A DNA stretch of 64,000 nucleotides from Taxawa tesnikishii (nom. ined.) (taxonomy: Eukaryota; Ascomycota; Dothideomycetes; Dothideales), in NCBI GenBank assembly GCA_030247885.1, contig JAPDRO010000003.1, positions 1,736,001-1,800,000 on the forward strand, written 5' to 3'. Under the pieces are notes generated by a model, which had not been told where the DNA came from, did not search any database, and saw nothing but the letters and a program-made list of their open reading frames with translations. Positions 43,901 to 57,662 of this stretch are shown here, one piece after another. Position 1 is the first letter of the stretch. The number at the start of each line of letters is the position of its first letter. The position numbers and the translations under genes were made by a program.

Positions 43901-44800
43901 GAGTGGCAGTATGCATGCAAGTTGTTCCTGGGGAGTGAGGCACAGCATGTGACGTGAGCTGCAGTGCGACCTGGAGATTGACGACGGGGATGAGGCAGGA
44001 GCGTCAGGCACGAATGCAGACGGAAGACATGCGAGACAGAGAAGGGAGCGAGAAGTGGGAGATGGTGGCAGCCTAAGATCTGACAAGCGTGCAGACAGCA
44101 CAGCAGTGCCGTATTTAGCTAGGATCAGTAAGAATATGATCGATACGGGCTCGGGTGCGGTGTGTAAGTTTAGCAGCGGAAAGATGGGCGAGTTCCCGTC
44201 AAGGCTCTGACCGAGTCACAAACAGCGGGCCAGGCTGCTTCATGTACGCTGGGCCGCCATGGCTGGGCCCGAGCCAGTCTATCATATAGTCGTCGCCGGC
44301 TGCTCGTAATGCAATGTGGTACTGGTACGCGGAGATGCCACCACCTGCGCACCTGCGTTTCGTGGAGGGCAATGACTGCCGCTTTCACCTTAGCGTAGTT
44401 GATGAGGCATGAGGCGCACAAAAGCCCGGACTACGAAGGCGCTAAGGTCGGTAGCCTGCAATAGGGGTGCGAGAGGAGACTACTACTACTACTGTAGCTT
44501 CACCGCGTGGAAGGTAGGGAACTACGTGCATCGGCCGGCCTGATCGCCGTGCACGACTTGAAGGGAACTTTAGCCTACGGGTCGTCCTCAAAAGCCCGTG
44601 CAACCGGCAGCGATCGCATGCGGGCGCAGTCCGAGCTCTTGAGATGGAGCATCCAATGGGCCTCCACAGCACGCGGTTTCGCACATCATTGATCAGCACA
44701 GAAGAGACAGACTCACAGCGTGCAGCGTGCAGCGTGCGGCCGACATACCGCGAGCCTTTCTTCCCGGTTGGCACTTTGCGAGTGCGCCTTCTCAATAGCC

Positions 44801-44830
44801 CACGCCTACGCCTACGCCCACGCCTACGCC
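44801..44830. repeat. Hexanucleotide repeat (YACGCC)5
   Basis: Five copies of YACGCC, alternating CACGCC and TACGCC, in noncoding sequence. Confidence 0.85.
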
Positions 44831-45666
44831 CAGATGGCAGGCAGAGCCAATGCCATGCCCGACGCCGGTGCGCAGCCCTTCATAGGATCATCGTCGTCAA
44901 GTTCGAGAGCAAGGCCTCGTATGCATCGTCCCAGGCCCGACCAACAGCCCCCACGGACTGCGGGCTTGGTCTTTGATTAGCTACTCGAGCTTGCCGCACA
45001 CTCTGGCAATTGTCTGTGTTTGGTTCTGGCACGGTGTAGCATTCAATGAGACATTATTACTCGTGTTGAAGGGGGTCGAGGGCGGGGCACCGGAGGACGA
45101 AAGCACGCTCTCGGCCAATCATAAAAATTCAGACTTTACTCTAGGCGACCGCTGACGGAGCCCAAGAACGGTCCGCATTCTCCCAGAAAAGGCATAGCCC
45201 CCACACATCTAATACGTTCGTTATCGTGTACCGACTGAGAAGACAGGGGGTCGGTTGGGGCAATTATTGAAAGCACGTTTCAGGGAAGCCAGGAACACAA
45301 CTTTGGAACGCCATATCCTACTTAATGACGACGACGACACTCCAGGGAACAAGAGGTCCAGGTCTGACATCGTACAAATAGATCAATTCGGTCAGACGCG
45401 CTATCCTTGAAAGCAATAGTCTCCTCCTTAATGTTAAACCGTGATCGCCGGGGCCGGTCCATGGTCAAATTAAATGCAGCCAGGCCGCATCGGTAAGCAT
45501 GGCCCATGGGGGAAAGCTTGGAGTTGTCGCAACGCTCTCCCAGGTTAACCTGAAACCCATGCTCGCACGCATGCATGGCTGGCGGATGCGGCGATTCCGG
45601 GGCCCCGAACGACTCACACCCAACCAATCGATCGATCAATCAATCAAAATTTCGAGACTCTGTCTC

Positions 45667-46948
45667 TCAACGTTTGATGATGGTAACTGCAATCTTTATC
45701 AGCAACCGCGCATCCGGAACGACTCTTCAGCGCATCGACATACTGATGTCCTCGTCTGCCAATTCGTGCGCCAAACCAACTCTCTGCGGTTGATGCCTGA
45801 CAGACTTGCCATAGACGATTGCAACCCTGAACTGCTCGACAATGGTTTTATGGATGGCATTACACTGCACGTCCTTGTCAGTACGATCCCACCGCGAGAT
45901 TACAACTTGCCGCTACTTACAAAGTCTTCTACAGTGCAAGCCGTGGACCGTAACACGACCGGGGCTGTGAAGTCTGGCTCTTTTCCCTTGGGCTTGGTGT
46001 AGACGCGGCGAAGATTGAGCTTTTCCCACATCTGTTCCAGTAATTCGTCAATGTTCCATCCGTGTTCGGAACTGATTGGACAGGCGTTAGGTATGCGGTA
46101 GAGGAGGTCGAGCTCCTCAATGGAGATCGCGTCAATCTTGTTCAGAGCATAGACCACAGGGATGTAGCTACGGCTCTTCGCCTCCAAGACATCGATCAAG
46201 TCATCGATAGTGGCATCGCAGCGGATGGCGATATCCGCGGAAGTGATACGGTACTCGGCCATGACGGCCTTGATTTCGTCGTGGTCAATGTGGGTTAGCG
46301 GAACAGTGTTGGTAATGCTAATGCCACCCTTGTCCTTCTTCTTGAAATGAATGTTCGGCGGTTGCTTGTTGATCCGGATACCAAATCCTTCCAGTTCGTT
46401 CTCGATAACCCGCTTGTCGGTCAAAGGCTTGTTGACGTCCAGGACAATGAAGATCAAATGGCACGTCTTTGCCACCGCAATAACTTGCCGTCCACGACCC
46501 TTACCATCCTTGGCACCTTGAATGATACCGGGCAAGTCCAAAATCTGAATTTTGGCACCGTTGTAGATGACTTGACCGGGAACCGTTGTGAGGGTGGTGA
46601 ACTCGTATGCTGCAGCCTCGGAATGTTGTCCAGTGATTCTACTCATAAGAGTACTCTTTCCGACGGAAGGAAATCCAATAAAACCAACACTAGCAACACC
46701 TGTTCTCGCGACGTCGAATCCAACACCACCACCGCCACCACTGGACTGAGGGGTCAATAGCTCACGCTTCAACTTGGCGAGCTTTGCTTTGAGTTGACCC
46801 AAGTGGAAAGATGTAGCCTTGTTCTTCTGAGTCTTGGCCATTTCGGCCTCGATCTCTTTGATCTATAATGATGGTCAGGAACGCTTGAGGTTTGTACAGC
46901 GGTTCCACAAGTTTGTGGCAAACCCACCTTGTCTACCGTGGTCGCCAT
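45667..46948 (-). CDS. RBG1: Developmentally regulated GTP-binding protein (DRG1/Rbg1)
   Basis: Cytosolic OBG-class GTPase associated with translating ribosomes (Rbg1-Tma46 / DRG1-DFRP1 pair). 367 aa, the same length as human DRG1. Exons are 46928-46948, 45921-46862, 45744-45864 and 45667-45686; introns are 65, 56 and 57 nt. Motifs: [20 protein letters not shown] with [21 protein letters not shown]1 GFPSVGKST (70-78), G2-region [12 protein letters not shown]3 DLPG (116-119), the DRG insert GKGRGRQVI, and G4 ALNKID (~248). The C-terminal TGS domain runs [20 protein letters not shown] to [17 protein letters not shown]. The first and last exons are 21 and 20 nt. The frame is fully intact. It is divergent from cysteine dioxygenase. 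Confidence 0.97.
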
Positions 46949-47471
46949 GATTGTCCAGGGGCTCTATGTGTTGCTGTTTCAATACCCAACGAAGAGAAAA
47001 TGTGATCTTTGTTCGCTTTGTAGAAATAGAGGTTCCTTCGTCTATGTTTGGGGCAGTGAACGCGGCAATATGGCGCTAGTGTTGAAGAAGTTTGAGGTGC
47101 GATGTTGTGCCGCGAATGACGGATGCCAACGCGTGGGGGTTATGTTGGTTGGCGGCCCTGCAGATCTCATAAGGCTGACATCCTCCATCACCCGGACGAG
47201 CACAATGCATCGAGCTCATACCGAACCGTCGTCCTGGCGGCTTGCCCTCACGCGAGTTTGCATCCACAATAGGAGTAGTCACATACTTCTTCACGCGCAA
47301 TGAGTGACAAAGAGCAGGTTTGCTCGTGGCAGCAAATGCGTCGGGCATGGCATCCGAAACAGACCCCGAATGGTCCCCGATAGCAATGACGAGACATTTC
47401 AAAACTTACATAAATAGCGCTCCCTTCCGCCATCTGCACCTTCAATACGAATTTCAACACATAGACACAAT
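46949..47471. promoter_or_regulatory. Divergent promoter region, RBG1 / cysteine dioxygenase
   Basis: This 523-nt region lies between two head-to-head genes and contains both promoters. I cannot name specific sites with confidence. Confidence 0.5.
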
Positions 47472-48213
47472 ATGCCCAAGCTTCCCTCAGCCATCGAAAG
47501 CATGTCTAGCGCCAGTCCGGCGCATGAACCACGTTCTACACCCCGGCCACCAGAGGAAAATGCTTTCCAGCGACTAATCCAGGACGTGCGTCAGTACCTA
47601 GGTCCATCTTCTGGTATAGATTCGGCAGATGTCGACCCTCGGGAACTGTTAGCTCTGATGGCCAAGTACGAATCGAACAAGGATGAATGGAGGCAATATA
47701 CCCAAGCAGATCCAAGCAGGAACTATACACGTACACTTGTCGACACCGGCAATGGCAGATACAACCTTGTGGGTCAGCTTAGCCTGTGAGAAAGAGACGG
47801 TTGCTGATACTACATCGAAGGTCATGATTGTTTGGAACCAGGGAAAAGGCTCTCCTATCCACGACCATGCTAACGCCCACTGCATCATGCGGGTGTTGGA
47901 AGGTCGTCTTAACGAAACCGTTTATGGCATGCCAGAACCTGAAGCAGCCCACAATTCGCCACTGTCGGTGAAGAAAAACACAACCTACCAAGAGAAGGAA
48001 GTTGCGTACATCTCAGACAAGATTGGATTGCACCGCGTTTCGAACCCTGACTCGGAGAATGTTGCCATATCACTGCATCGTGAGTTAGCGTGCGTGCGTG
48101 CGATTGTATCGAAACGGCGTACTGATTGAACAGTGTACACTCCTCCTAACGCGGCAATCTATGGTTACAACATCTACAATGAAAAGACTGGCAACGCAAG
48201 CCATGTACCGTAG
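47472..48213 (+). CDS. CDO1: Cysteine dioxygenase
   Basis: Cytosolic non-haem iron cupin enzyme that oxidises L-cysteine to cysteine sulfinate. 211 aa in three exons: 47472-47768, 47821-48079 and 48134-48213. Introns are 52 and 54 nt. The iron ligands fit: His113 and His115 in SPIHDHANAHC, and His170 in GLHRVSN. The Cys-Tyr cross-link pair of animal CDO is also preserved by spacing: Cys120 is 7 residues after the first His, and Tyr187 is 17 after the third His. The N-terminal ~60 residues (FQRLIQDVRQYLG; LLALMAKYES) are the usual helical part. Exon joins restore GRYNLVMIVWNQGKGSP and SLHLYTPPNAAIYGYN. No break. Confidence 0.95.
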
Positions 48214-48614
48214 ATGAAATGACCAAGACGTAGTAGAGAAGCTTCCTGGTTGGTACGTCGCCGCGAGACCATCTTCGGTCCGGACACTTGTATGGCGTCT
48301 GGTGGTGGGAGGAGTTCTGGATTAGAGATACCCATATCATTTCTTGTATAGTAGAGCAATGAAGGGTGCCATTGCATGTTTTACAGACCGTAGCCTGATA
48401 CGCCTGCTCTTCCGCTCACCGATATTCTTTGATTATCGCGAAATGAATACCTGCAATGCTATCAATAATGGCGTGGCACTACGCAATGCGCCAAGGAAAC
48501 ATCCCCATGCCCTGGACCCCTATACATTTCCCTGTCGACCATCAATCGCATTCTTCAATGCGCAAACTCTCCTGATAGATTGCAGACGATGCGAGGGTCC
48601 TGAATATTCCGGCA
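48214..48614. other. Intergenic region between CDO and GT90 genes
   Basis: About 400 nt between tandem genes. Nothing recognisable apart from presumed 3'-end and promoter sequence. Confidence 0.55.
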
Positions 48615-51600
48615 ATGCCATCTTTTTCGTCGCTCCTTCCGCAGGATGTCGCGTCCGGATCGGATGTTGTTCTATTGGGCGCTCTGTTCACATCGTTCGC
48701 TCTCGCTACTGCCGGTACCTCCACATATCTTTCGCTATTGACGAGCGCAATCGCGTGGCTGTCAATATGCACATACACGAGCCTTCGATCCGGCCTCCCA
48801 TCGTTCAGCGAGGTCGACCACCCGCGCGTGCTGTCATGGACAGCAGGCGGCCTGCTTGCGCTAGCGAGCATCTGCGAAAGAGCCGTGGATAGGAGGGGCA
48901 TATGGTGGGCCAAGGTCTCTTGGATTGCCTTCAACTGCGCAGAGCTCTGACTGAGAGTTTCCTAGGCACTCGTACTTCCGCTAATCTATTCGGTGCTGAA
49001 ACTCGACCTCTTTAACGGCGCATCTCCCTTCCCAGACCGCGACTCACCTTCCGGAGCAAGCAAGAGCAAGAGTGGGCTATTGGGGTCGAAGAGACTGGTT
49101 TTGTGACCACAACGACTGCTGTCATCGCATTGATCGGCCCGTCAGGCTCGAATGCGGTCATTGCGCTGGGGCTCTGCAATGCGCTCCTTGTAGCAGTAGC
49201 TGTTGTACTGCTTGAGGACGCTGCGAAGCAATCCGCGCACAGCAGTAATGGCAGTGTAATATCTGTCAATGGCTTCATCTCTCAACCTCCGCCTACAGCC
49301 CGTCCCGCAGGAGGCGTCGGAGTGGCCATCGCCAAGGACGTCTCCGTGGCGGCAGCGCTTTGACATGGCCTGCAGCTCTGGCTCTCGAAACTTTGAGCTT
49401 TAGGAGACTCCAATACTGGCCGGTGGTCGGGGACGCCATGGGTGCCGAAGGACTCTTTGGCCAAAAGGTCTTGGCAGTCTTATACGGCCTTTCCATGGTG
49501 GGTGTAAATACTGCCATGGATGCAACATTGATACAAACGGTATGATAGCACTCCGCCTTCTCTGCAGTCTCGAAGTTTGGTGTTACGCTGGAGTGCCTTC
49601 CTGTTCAGGCAGTCGCGATTTGCCGAACAACGCCCGCTCACAGCGAGCTCGACACCTCCAGCTGCTTGTTTTGCTTCAACAACGAAGAACCACACTTGCT
49701 GATAATTCTTAGGCTTCTCGACAAGGCGCACTCTCTGTGTCATTCACCCTTGTCGCAGCTACTTTGTGCGCACAGATATCAACAGGCTTCTCCATTGTCC
49801 GCGCATGGTTTGCACTCATATGCGTTATTTCCATCTACCTCCATCTTGGTGAACGGGAAGGTCCAGCCGCGTTCACGTCGGAAGAACGTCTCCGAATGAG
49901 GATGAAGAGGCTCGTATCGCTCATGTCAATCATCTCCGTAGTGGGATTTAGCTTCAGCTACCTCCAGAATTCGTTTTTGCATTCCAGGACACCCTGGCAG
50001 AGCACCACACCTGCAGCTGGTTTTGTGAAGCAACCTCCGACCGAACCAATGGCCCCTGTGCCATTCACCAACACGAAAGTACACCCTGTGGATCAGCTAG
50101 TGAGAGACTCGGAGGCAGAGTTTATGGCAACTTTGGGAAAGCAGTCGAAGACATTGGAGGATGCTGTTACTGAATACAAGCGACGGTACAAGATACCTCC
50201 GCCACCTCATTTCGACAGATGGCACGAGTTTGCCAAGCAGAAAGGAGTGCAGCTTATCGACGAATATGATACCATCTACCATTCTCTCCTTCCGTTCTGG
50301 GGAATGCGGCCAGCTACACTCAGGGCGCGAGTAAGGGAGGCTTTGGGATTTGGTGGAAACAACCTCATTGGGCTCCTAATCAGAAACGGGCAAGCAGCCC
50401 ATGTCAACGGCGGCCAGGAATGGCAACAGGAAGCTACTATCGGCATGATGAAACAGTTTCTGGAATTCCTCCCAGACATGGATTTAGCGTTCAACATTCA
50501 CGACGAGCCACGGGTCGTCGTACCTCACGATGAGCTTTCCAGGTTAATCGAACTTGCCGTGGGAACTAACATGCCTGGTGCAATGGCCAACTCCGCTCCC
50601 CGCAATGGATTTTCTCCCCGGCCCAAGGATGTTAACAGCGGCAAGCGGATCGATGAAATCAAGACGACCCGCTTCAACGTCTTTGCCCACCAGCCTACAT
50701 GGATTCCGTCACGTCTTTCCTGCTCGCCTAACAGCCCGGCTAGAGGTCTGGATGAGAACATGGCAGCAGATAACCTCACGACGTACGCTTTAGGGGATCT
50801 TGGCTTCGTTTACAATCACACCGCTTTCTCGGACGTGTGCAATTCCCCCTCATTCTCAGCCACGCATGGGTTCTTTGATCGACCAAACGCATTCAATGTA
50901 GTTCACGACCTATTCCCAATCTTTTCTCAAAGCAAGATGTCCAGCTTCCAAGACATTGTGTACCCAAGCCCTTGGTACTGGTACGGCAAAGTCTCTTACG
51001 ATAAGGAGAAAGATATGGACTGGAAGCAAAAGGAGAACAGGCTATGGTGGGTAGGCAGCACCACCGGTGGCTTCAGTCGTGATGGCGGCTGGAGACGCCA
51101 GCATCGTCAGCACATGGTGCGCGTGCTCAACGCGAAAGACAACGCCAAGATCCTGGCCGACGCGAACGCGAAAAGCGGCAAGCCGGACCAAAGCGTGCCG
51201 AACTGGCAGGTCAGAGAAGTTCCCCGCGTGGACTACAAGGATCTGATCGACGTCCACTTCTCCCACGTCGGACAGTGCGACCCCGGTGACTGCGACGCGC
51301 AGCGCGAGTTCTTCGAGATTGTTCAGCCGGCCGACCAGCAGGACGCCTGGAAGTACAAGTACCTGCTCGATCTCGACGGCAATGCCTTCAGTGGCCGCTT
51401 CTACGCCTTTTTGCAGAGCAGGAGCCTCGTGTTCAAGATGGCCGTCTTCCGTGAGTGGCACGAGGAGTGGATCAAGCCGTGGGTACACTACATCCCACTC
51501 AGTCTGAGAGGCGACGATGCACTCGAAAGTGTAAGATATCTGGCGAGCGAGGAGGAGGGCAAAGTCCAGGCGATCCGTATGGCGGAGGCGGGAAGCGAGT

Positions 51601-51771
51601 GGGCGAAGAAGGTGCTCAGGAATGAGGACTTTGAGGTGTGGTTTTTCAGGCTTCTGTTAGAGTAAGTTCTTGCTGTTGAACGTACCGATGAGCACTCGAG
51701 CTGACAGACTGCGCAGATATGGGAGGGTAATTGACGATGATCGCGAGAGCATAGGGTATGCCGGGCCGTGA
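48615..51771 (+). CDS. Multi-pass membrane glycosyltransferase family 90 (CAP10-like) (two apparent frameshifts)
   Basis: Golgi-type glycosyltransferase of family GT90, which includes the Cryptococcus capsule xylosyltransferases (CAP10 group) and many cell-wall enzymes of moulds. Start MPSFSSLLPQDV at 48615. Introns: 48916-48965 (50 nt), 49540-49712 (173 nt, the least certain) and 51662-51716 (55 nt); TGA at 51769-51771. The first ~350 residues are several membrane helices (VVLLGALFTSFALATAG; AVIALIGPSGSNAVIALGL; ISTGFSIVRAWFALICV). The catalytic domain fills the C-terminal half, with WWVGSTTGG, NWQVREVPRVDYKDLIDVHF, and the donor-binding segment YKYLLDLDGNAFSGRFYAFL with QSRSLVFK. Single missing bases are inferred near 49017 (GG run, giving LFNGRISLPRPRLTF) and near 49359-49361 (T-run, giving AAALLTWPAAL). 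Acceptor sugar is unknown. Confidence 0.85.
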
Positions 51772-52441
51772 TCAGAGCGCTTTTGGGAAAGGCAAGCGTG
51801 GAGTACTCACGGCTTCGTTCGTCAGCCGGTGCTCTTGATGGTTGCAAACAGCATTGTACACATACTGTAGATATACCTTTTGGAGTTTGTATTCACCGCC
51901 TTCGTTTCAGCAGAGAGCGCGTCTGTTACTCTCTGCTGAAAAGACGCGGATCTGTGAAACACACTGATGTCCGTGTTTCAAAGCATTACCCTCCACTGGA
52001 TGAACAAGTGACAGAAATCCTCTGGCTCCCTCCTTCACTTTCGCTTCATTGAAGCTTTACTAGAGACGACGAAGACAACACGGACCGTTGAAGAAACTCT
52101 TGCATGGGTAGACACAGCATGTGTTCTTGAATTATTGTTATAAAGGAAAGCGGTCGTGAGTTTCACTACAATCTGCGACAGCCGCCTGCCCCTGTACGAC
52201 CATACGGGTGCCCATCTAATGTGATAGCGCTCTAAGCTGGCCTTGGAAGGGTGAGACTGAGACATTTACGAAAGTTCGATACCACGTGAACACACAACCC
52301 GACAACTGTCTGGACCGTTCAGATCCGTGGAATCCGTTTGTTATCGTAGTCTTCCACGACTGCTACCATTCTCCAGCCCATTATACAGCGTCCAGTCGTT
52401 GTGGAATTATGCATCGAGTTGTGTGAGTTGGTTTTCCGGTT
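51772..52441. other. Convergent intergenic region
   Basis: About 670 nt between the GT90 and cyclophilin stops. At ~51910-51970 the sequence contains two partly complementary stretches, around TTTCAGCAGAGAG and CTCTCTGCTGAAAAG, that could form a hairpin. This would fit an RNA 3'-end structure but proves nothing. Confidence 0.4.
51902..51943. other. Inverted repeat (possible hairpin)
   Basis: TTTCAGCAGAGAG is followed 11 nt later by its reverse complement CTCTCTGCTGAAA, giving a perfect 13-bp stem. It lies ~130 nt beyond the GT90 stop in the convergent 3' region. It may be a 3'-UTR hairpin or a small palindromic remnant. Function is not established. Confidence 0.6.
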
Positions 52442-53779
52442 TCACCACCTCCTGTCCGGCTCCCGAAACTTCATGCTCCCTCTGCCCTTGAATTTCACAC
52501 CACTGTCTCCGCCGCCGCTGCTGTAGGAACCACCGCCTAGACGGCCACTGTTTCGGGCTGGCCTGTACGAGTCGTTCCTCCTTTCGCCGTACCTACCTTC
52601 CCTCACATCACCTCTTTCCCTTCTGCGCGCATACATGTCGTCTCTTCTATTGGACCGTGCCTGCCGTCTCACGTCATCATCCATCCGCTCCCTTCCCACT
52701 CTGTCGTTTCGTCTCTCTGCGTCGGTATCCCGCCTCTTCCCGTCCCTGTCATCACGGTACTGGTTTGGCAGACTTCTCCTCCGTCTTCTATCCTCACTTA
52801 TGTTTCTGCCATCCGCCGAGCCCCTCGAAGGGCTAGGGCTCCTCTTCCTTTTGTGTTGACGTGCGGGGCTTCGGCTCGGTCCTCCATCACGGGATGGGGA
52901 GCGTGTCGGCAAGCGAGAACCGGACTCCGACCGCTTCCTCGGACGTCCGCGGAACGTCTCGTCGACGTCGTTGTCGCTCTGTCGCCGATTTTTAACCCGA
53001 GGGGGCGCTGTGCGAGAGGGTGACCGTGAGGGCGAGGAGGTGTGTCTGCGGCCGTTGCGGCCCCGGTCTGTAGGCTTTTCCGTAGCCTTGGATTCCACGG
53101 CTGTCGCGGGTTTCTTCTTGCGCTCCAGCTCACCGCAGCGGGCGATCAGGACGGGCGTTAAGGGGCGGTCCTCCCTGTCCACGTCGACTTTGGCCATGCG
53201 AGCTAGGGTTTCATCTCCGGATACGAGGCGGCCGAAGATGGTGTGCTTGTTGTTCAAGTGCGGTGAGGATTCCAGGGTGATGAAGAACCTGCTCATGAAC
53301 AACATAGATTAGCCATGCCTGCCGACGCTGTCATGGATTGGAGACTCGTGATCTTGGTTCAGCTAGAAGTGAGGGCGCGTACTGACTGCCGTTCGTCCCT
53401 TTGCCGCGGTTGGCCATGCATACAAGGCCCGCAGCATCGACGTCTCGCCATCCAAGGTTTTCATCCTCGAATTCGCCGCCGTAGACAGAAGTCCCGCCAG
53501 TGCCGTCGCCGGCCGTGATGTCTCCGCCTTGCACCATGAACTCGTCAATGATGCGATGGAAGGGTGACGTGGCATAGGATAACCCGTTGTGGGAGCCGTT
53601 GCAGAGCGCACGGAAGCTGAGAGCGTGTCAGCAAGGAACAGGACAGAGAGGCGGCGTGATGCACACTTCTCGCAGGTTTTGGGAGCCTTGTCGGAGAAGA
53701 GCTCAATGATGAGTCGGCCTATTGGCTCGGTGCCGTGAGTGATGTCTAGAAACACCCGAGGCCGAGTTGCTCCGGCCAT
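52442..53779 (-). CDS. RS-rich nuclear cyclophilin (peptidyl-prolyl isomerase)
   Basis: A 397-aa protein with an N-terminal cyclophilin domain (~170 residues) and an Arg/Ser/Asp-rich C-terminal half, the architecture of SR-cyclophilins (PPIG/NKTR type) that associate with splicing factors in nuclear speckles. Exons are 53667-53779, 53383-53616 and 52442-53288; introns are 50 and 94 nt. The isomerase site is present: FHRIIDEFMVQGGD (Arg, Phe, Met, Gln), CMANRGKGTNGSQFFITL, and HTIFGRLVSG. The position of the cyclosporin-contacting Trp of cyclophilin A is His here (SPHLNNKHTIFG), as in PPIG and Cyp40, so weak cyclosporin binding is expected. The tail has repeated SPSRSPSR-like and RRRR-D motifs and ends GSMKFREPDRRW. 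Intact. Confidence 0.93.
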
Positions 53780-55203
<1,424 letters not shown>

Positions 55204-55803
55204 TTGTGCACCGGGACGGCCCGATCCAGGTTTATCTTGTGTGCTGCGTTTAGCGATTTTGCATGGGTGAAGGCGTTCTCACAGGGTGAACACGAACGAT
55301 TCAGCATTTCCTGGGTTGGCTCTGCACAGGACTACTTTTGCAGCTACTGATACGGTCGGTCGATGTCAAAGCTGTATTGTACTCTCAGTCCAAATGACAA
55401 AGGTATTCAGGTCTCGTTGTAGGAAGCCCACTATTGCTGCGCTCCGGCATCCAGAAAATTCCCAGTCGTTGGCAGACACGTCCGCACATGGGACATGCAG
55501 AAAGCAAAACACGCCATGTGCGAATGCGGACACATGTATGCTAAGTTCTGTTAATGACCAATATACACAGTTGGACGAGATCTGCATGGCAAACCAGGGT
55601 ATAATGATGAATCCTTCGAACCACTAACCCTTTGACGCTGCCGCTCTCACCAATCAAATGCGAATCCTACCCGACCGGCGTTCGGGATAACCAACATCCC
55701 GCCTACAGCACGGTATATTACACGAGGCTCGGAGAACGTACAAGTAACAAGTCAAGCCTTCCTCCTCTCTGTTGTCGAGAACGGTAGGTGCAAGTAACGC
55801 AAC
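55204..55803. other. Intergenic region between KRR1 and the monooxygenase
   Basis: This 600-nt region shows no gene or repeat that I can recognise. Confidence 0.55.
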
Positions 55804-57662
55804 ATGGATCTGGATAACGACTTGGTAGTCATCGGTGCAGGCATCGCCGGCATCGTTGCAGCAAGAACTTACCTCGAGCTGCATCCGAACGATGCAGTGC
55901 GAATACTAGAGCAGGATTCTGTATAGGTGGTGTATGGAGCACGAGTGAGTTCCGCGCGATCGCCTCTACCTCTCTGGCAGAATCATAGCACGAAGTTATG
56001 AAAGAAAAAACTGATCAGAATGACAGGGAGAGCCTATCCGGGCTTCTGGTCACAAACAGGCGTCCATTCCTCCGGTTTCTCGGACATGCCTATTGACGTT
56101 GAGGAAGGCGCGCCAAGATGGTTCGATTTGTTCGAAGCAAAGTACACGACGCGCAGTCTGGAGAAGTATGTTGGCGAGAAAGTCTATGCAGGGAAATCTA
56201 TCAGGGACAGGGTTCTGTTCAACTGCCGAGTGGAAAGTGTTTGGAAGGATGACAGTGGGCAATGGTACCTCAGCGCGAATCGCGGTGACTCCACCGTCGG
56301 GTTCACCGCAAAAAGCTCATCGTCGCTTCGGGCATGTACCCGCAAGAGAACATCCCTGCCTTCCCGGGAAGGGAAAGCTTCCAAGGTCCCATCATCCACC
56401 AGAGAGACCTTGGACAGTCCTCAGTCCTGTCCTTGCCGGACCATATCCACGTCGCCGTGCTCGGCGGCAGCAAATCCGCAGCCGATATGGCGTACTCAGC
56501 CGTCAAGGCAGGCAAAAAGTGTCGTGGATCATCCGCTCCAGCGGTAGCGGGCCTGCCGCGTTCACGGATCCAGAAGGCAAGGGTCGGTACCGCAACACCG
56601 CAGAGCTGGGCTCCACACGCTTGATGTCGAGTCTCAGCCCTTCGTGCTTCGCGAAACCGAACTGGTGGCATTGGTTCCTGTTTGCGACGCCGATTGGAGA
56701 GTGGTTGCTCGACTTTATCTGGGGGATGCAGGGGAAGGGAGTGCACACGAAGGCGCGGTTTGGCGATCGACCTGGCGCGCTGCCGGGCTTTGAGAACATG
56801 CAATACCGACATGTGTACGTGGACGGTTCTTTTCTTTTGCTCGTTGATCTCTGCAAATGGGGGTGGGTCGATACTGACGCGACTGAGTGCAAAAAAGACC
56901 CCGTTGGTACACGAGTCTTCTAGGGATGATCACTTTCCCGGACTTTTACGAGACGATTGCGCAAAATGTGCACGTCTACCACAGCGATATCCGGGGACTC
57001 CACGGTCACACTGTTCTTCTGGAAAAAGGCGACGAAGTCCAGGCCGATGTTTTGCTTTGCGGGACCGGCTGGCGGAACGATTTCCTCTACTTCAGTGACG
57101 CGGAAAAGGCGCGGCTGGGCCTTCCACAGCAGCTTGAAGACGCAGATCCGAATGTTGAAGGCACTTGGGCAGCGCTAGAGACCGCCGCTGACGCCGAAGT
57201 CCTGCGCAGGTTCCCGAACCTGAGGAACGTTCCTGCAACACCCAGAGCGACGGCCGTCAAGACGCCGTACCGACTGTACCGCGGAATCGCGCCCCTGGAC
57301 GACACATCCATAGCGTTTCTCAGCCTTGTGAACACTACCAACTCTTTCCTGACTGCTGAGTGTCAAGTCCTCTGGGCCGTCGCGTTGCTCGACGGAAACT
57401 TGAAGTTACCTCCACCGGAGAAGATGCGGGAGAACGTTGCTTTCGTGACGGCCTGGAGCCGGCGGCGGTATCCGACTAGGGGTTGTTGGGGAACAATTTC
57501 ACCTTTGAAATGATCGACTACTTGAATGCGCTGCTGGGCGATCTGGGATTAGGGTCACACAGGAAAGGAGGCTGGAAGGAGGATCTAATGGCGCCGTTGT
57601 TGGTAAACGATTTGGAGGGATTGTTGGATGAGTATCGGATCAAAGTGGCTGCTGAGCGTTGA
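55804..57662 (+). CDS. Flavin-containing monooxygenase (four apparent frameshifts)
   Basis: FAD/NADPH-dependent class B monooxygenase of the dimethylaniline/FMO type, often found in fungal secondary metabolism; substrate unknown. Start MDLDNDLVVIGAGIAGIVAA at 55804 carries the FAD-binding GxGxxG. Introns are 55945-56026 (82 nt) and 56815-56897 (83 nt, GTACGT…AAAAAAG); TGA at 57660-57662. Further landmarks: RRAYPGFWSQTGVHSS, KLIVASGMYPQENIPAFPGR, the FMO-like block FQGPIIHQRDL, NADPH site VAVLGGSKSAADMAY, TSLLGMITFPDFYETIAQNV, and DVLLCGTGWRNDFLYF. Four single-base losses are inferred: near 55922, 56312 (A-run), 56517 (A-run) and 57480 (G-run). The density is the highest in the window relative to length, so real decay cannot be excluded, but the flanking protein is unspoiled. 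Confidence 0.82.

Larger units (their letters stand above)
43731..45666. other. Gene-poor region with several short tandem repeats
   Basis: About 1.9 kb upstream of the CENP-B-type gene and downstream of DRG1. It holds a 14-nt tandem repeat (43851-43900), a YACGCC hexamer array (44801-44830), a short CTA run near 44480, and an AATC/GATC run near 45625-45646. No ORF is convincing. Confidence 0.55.
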
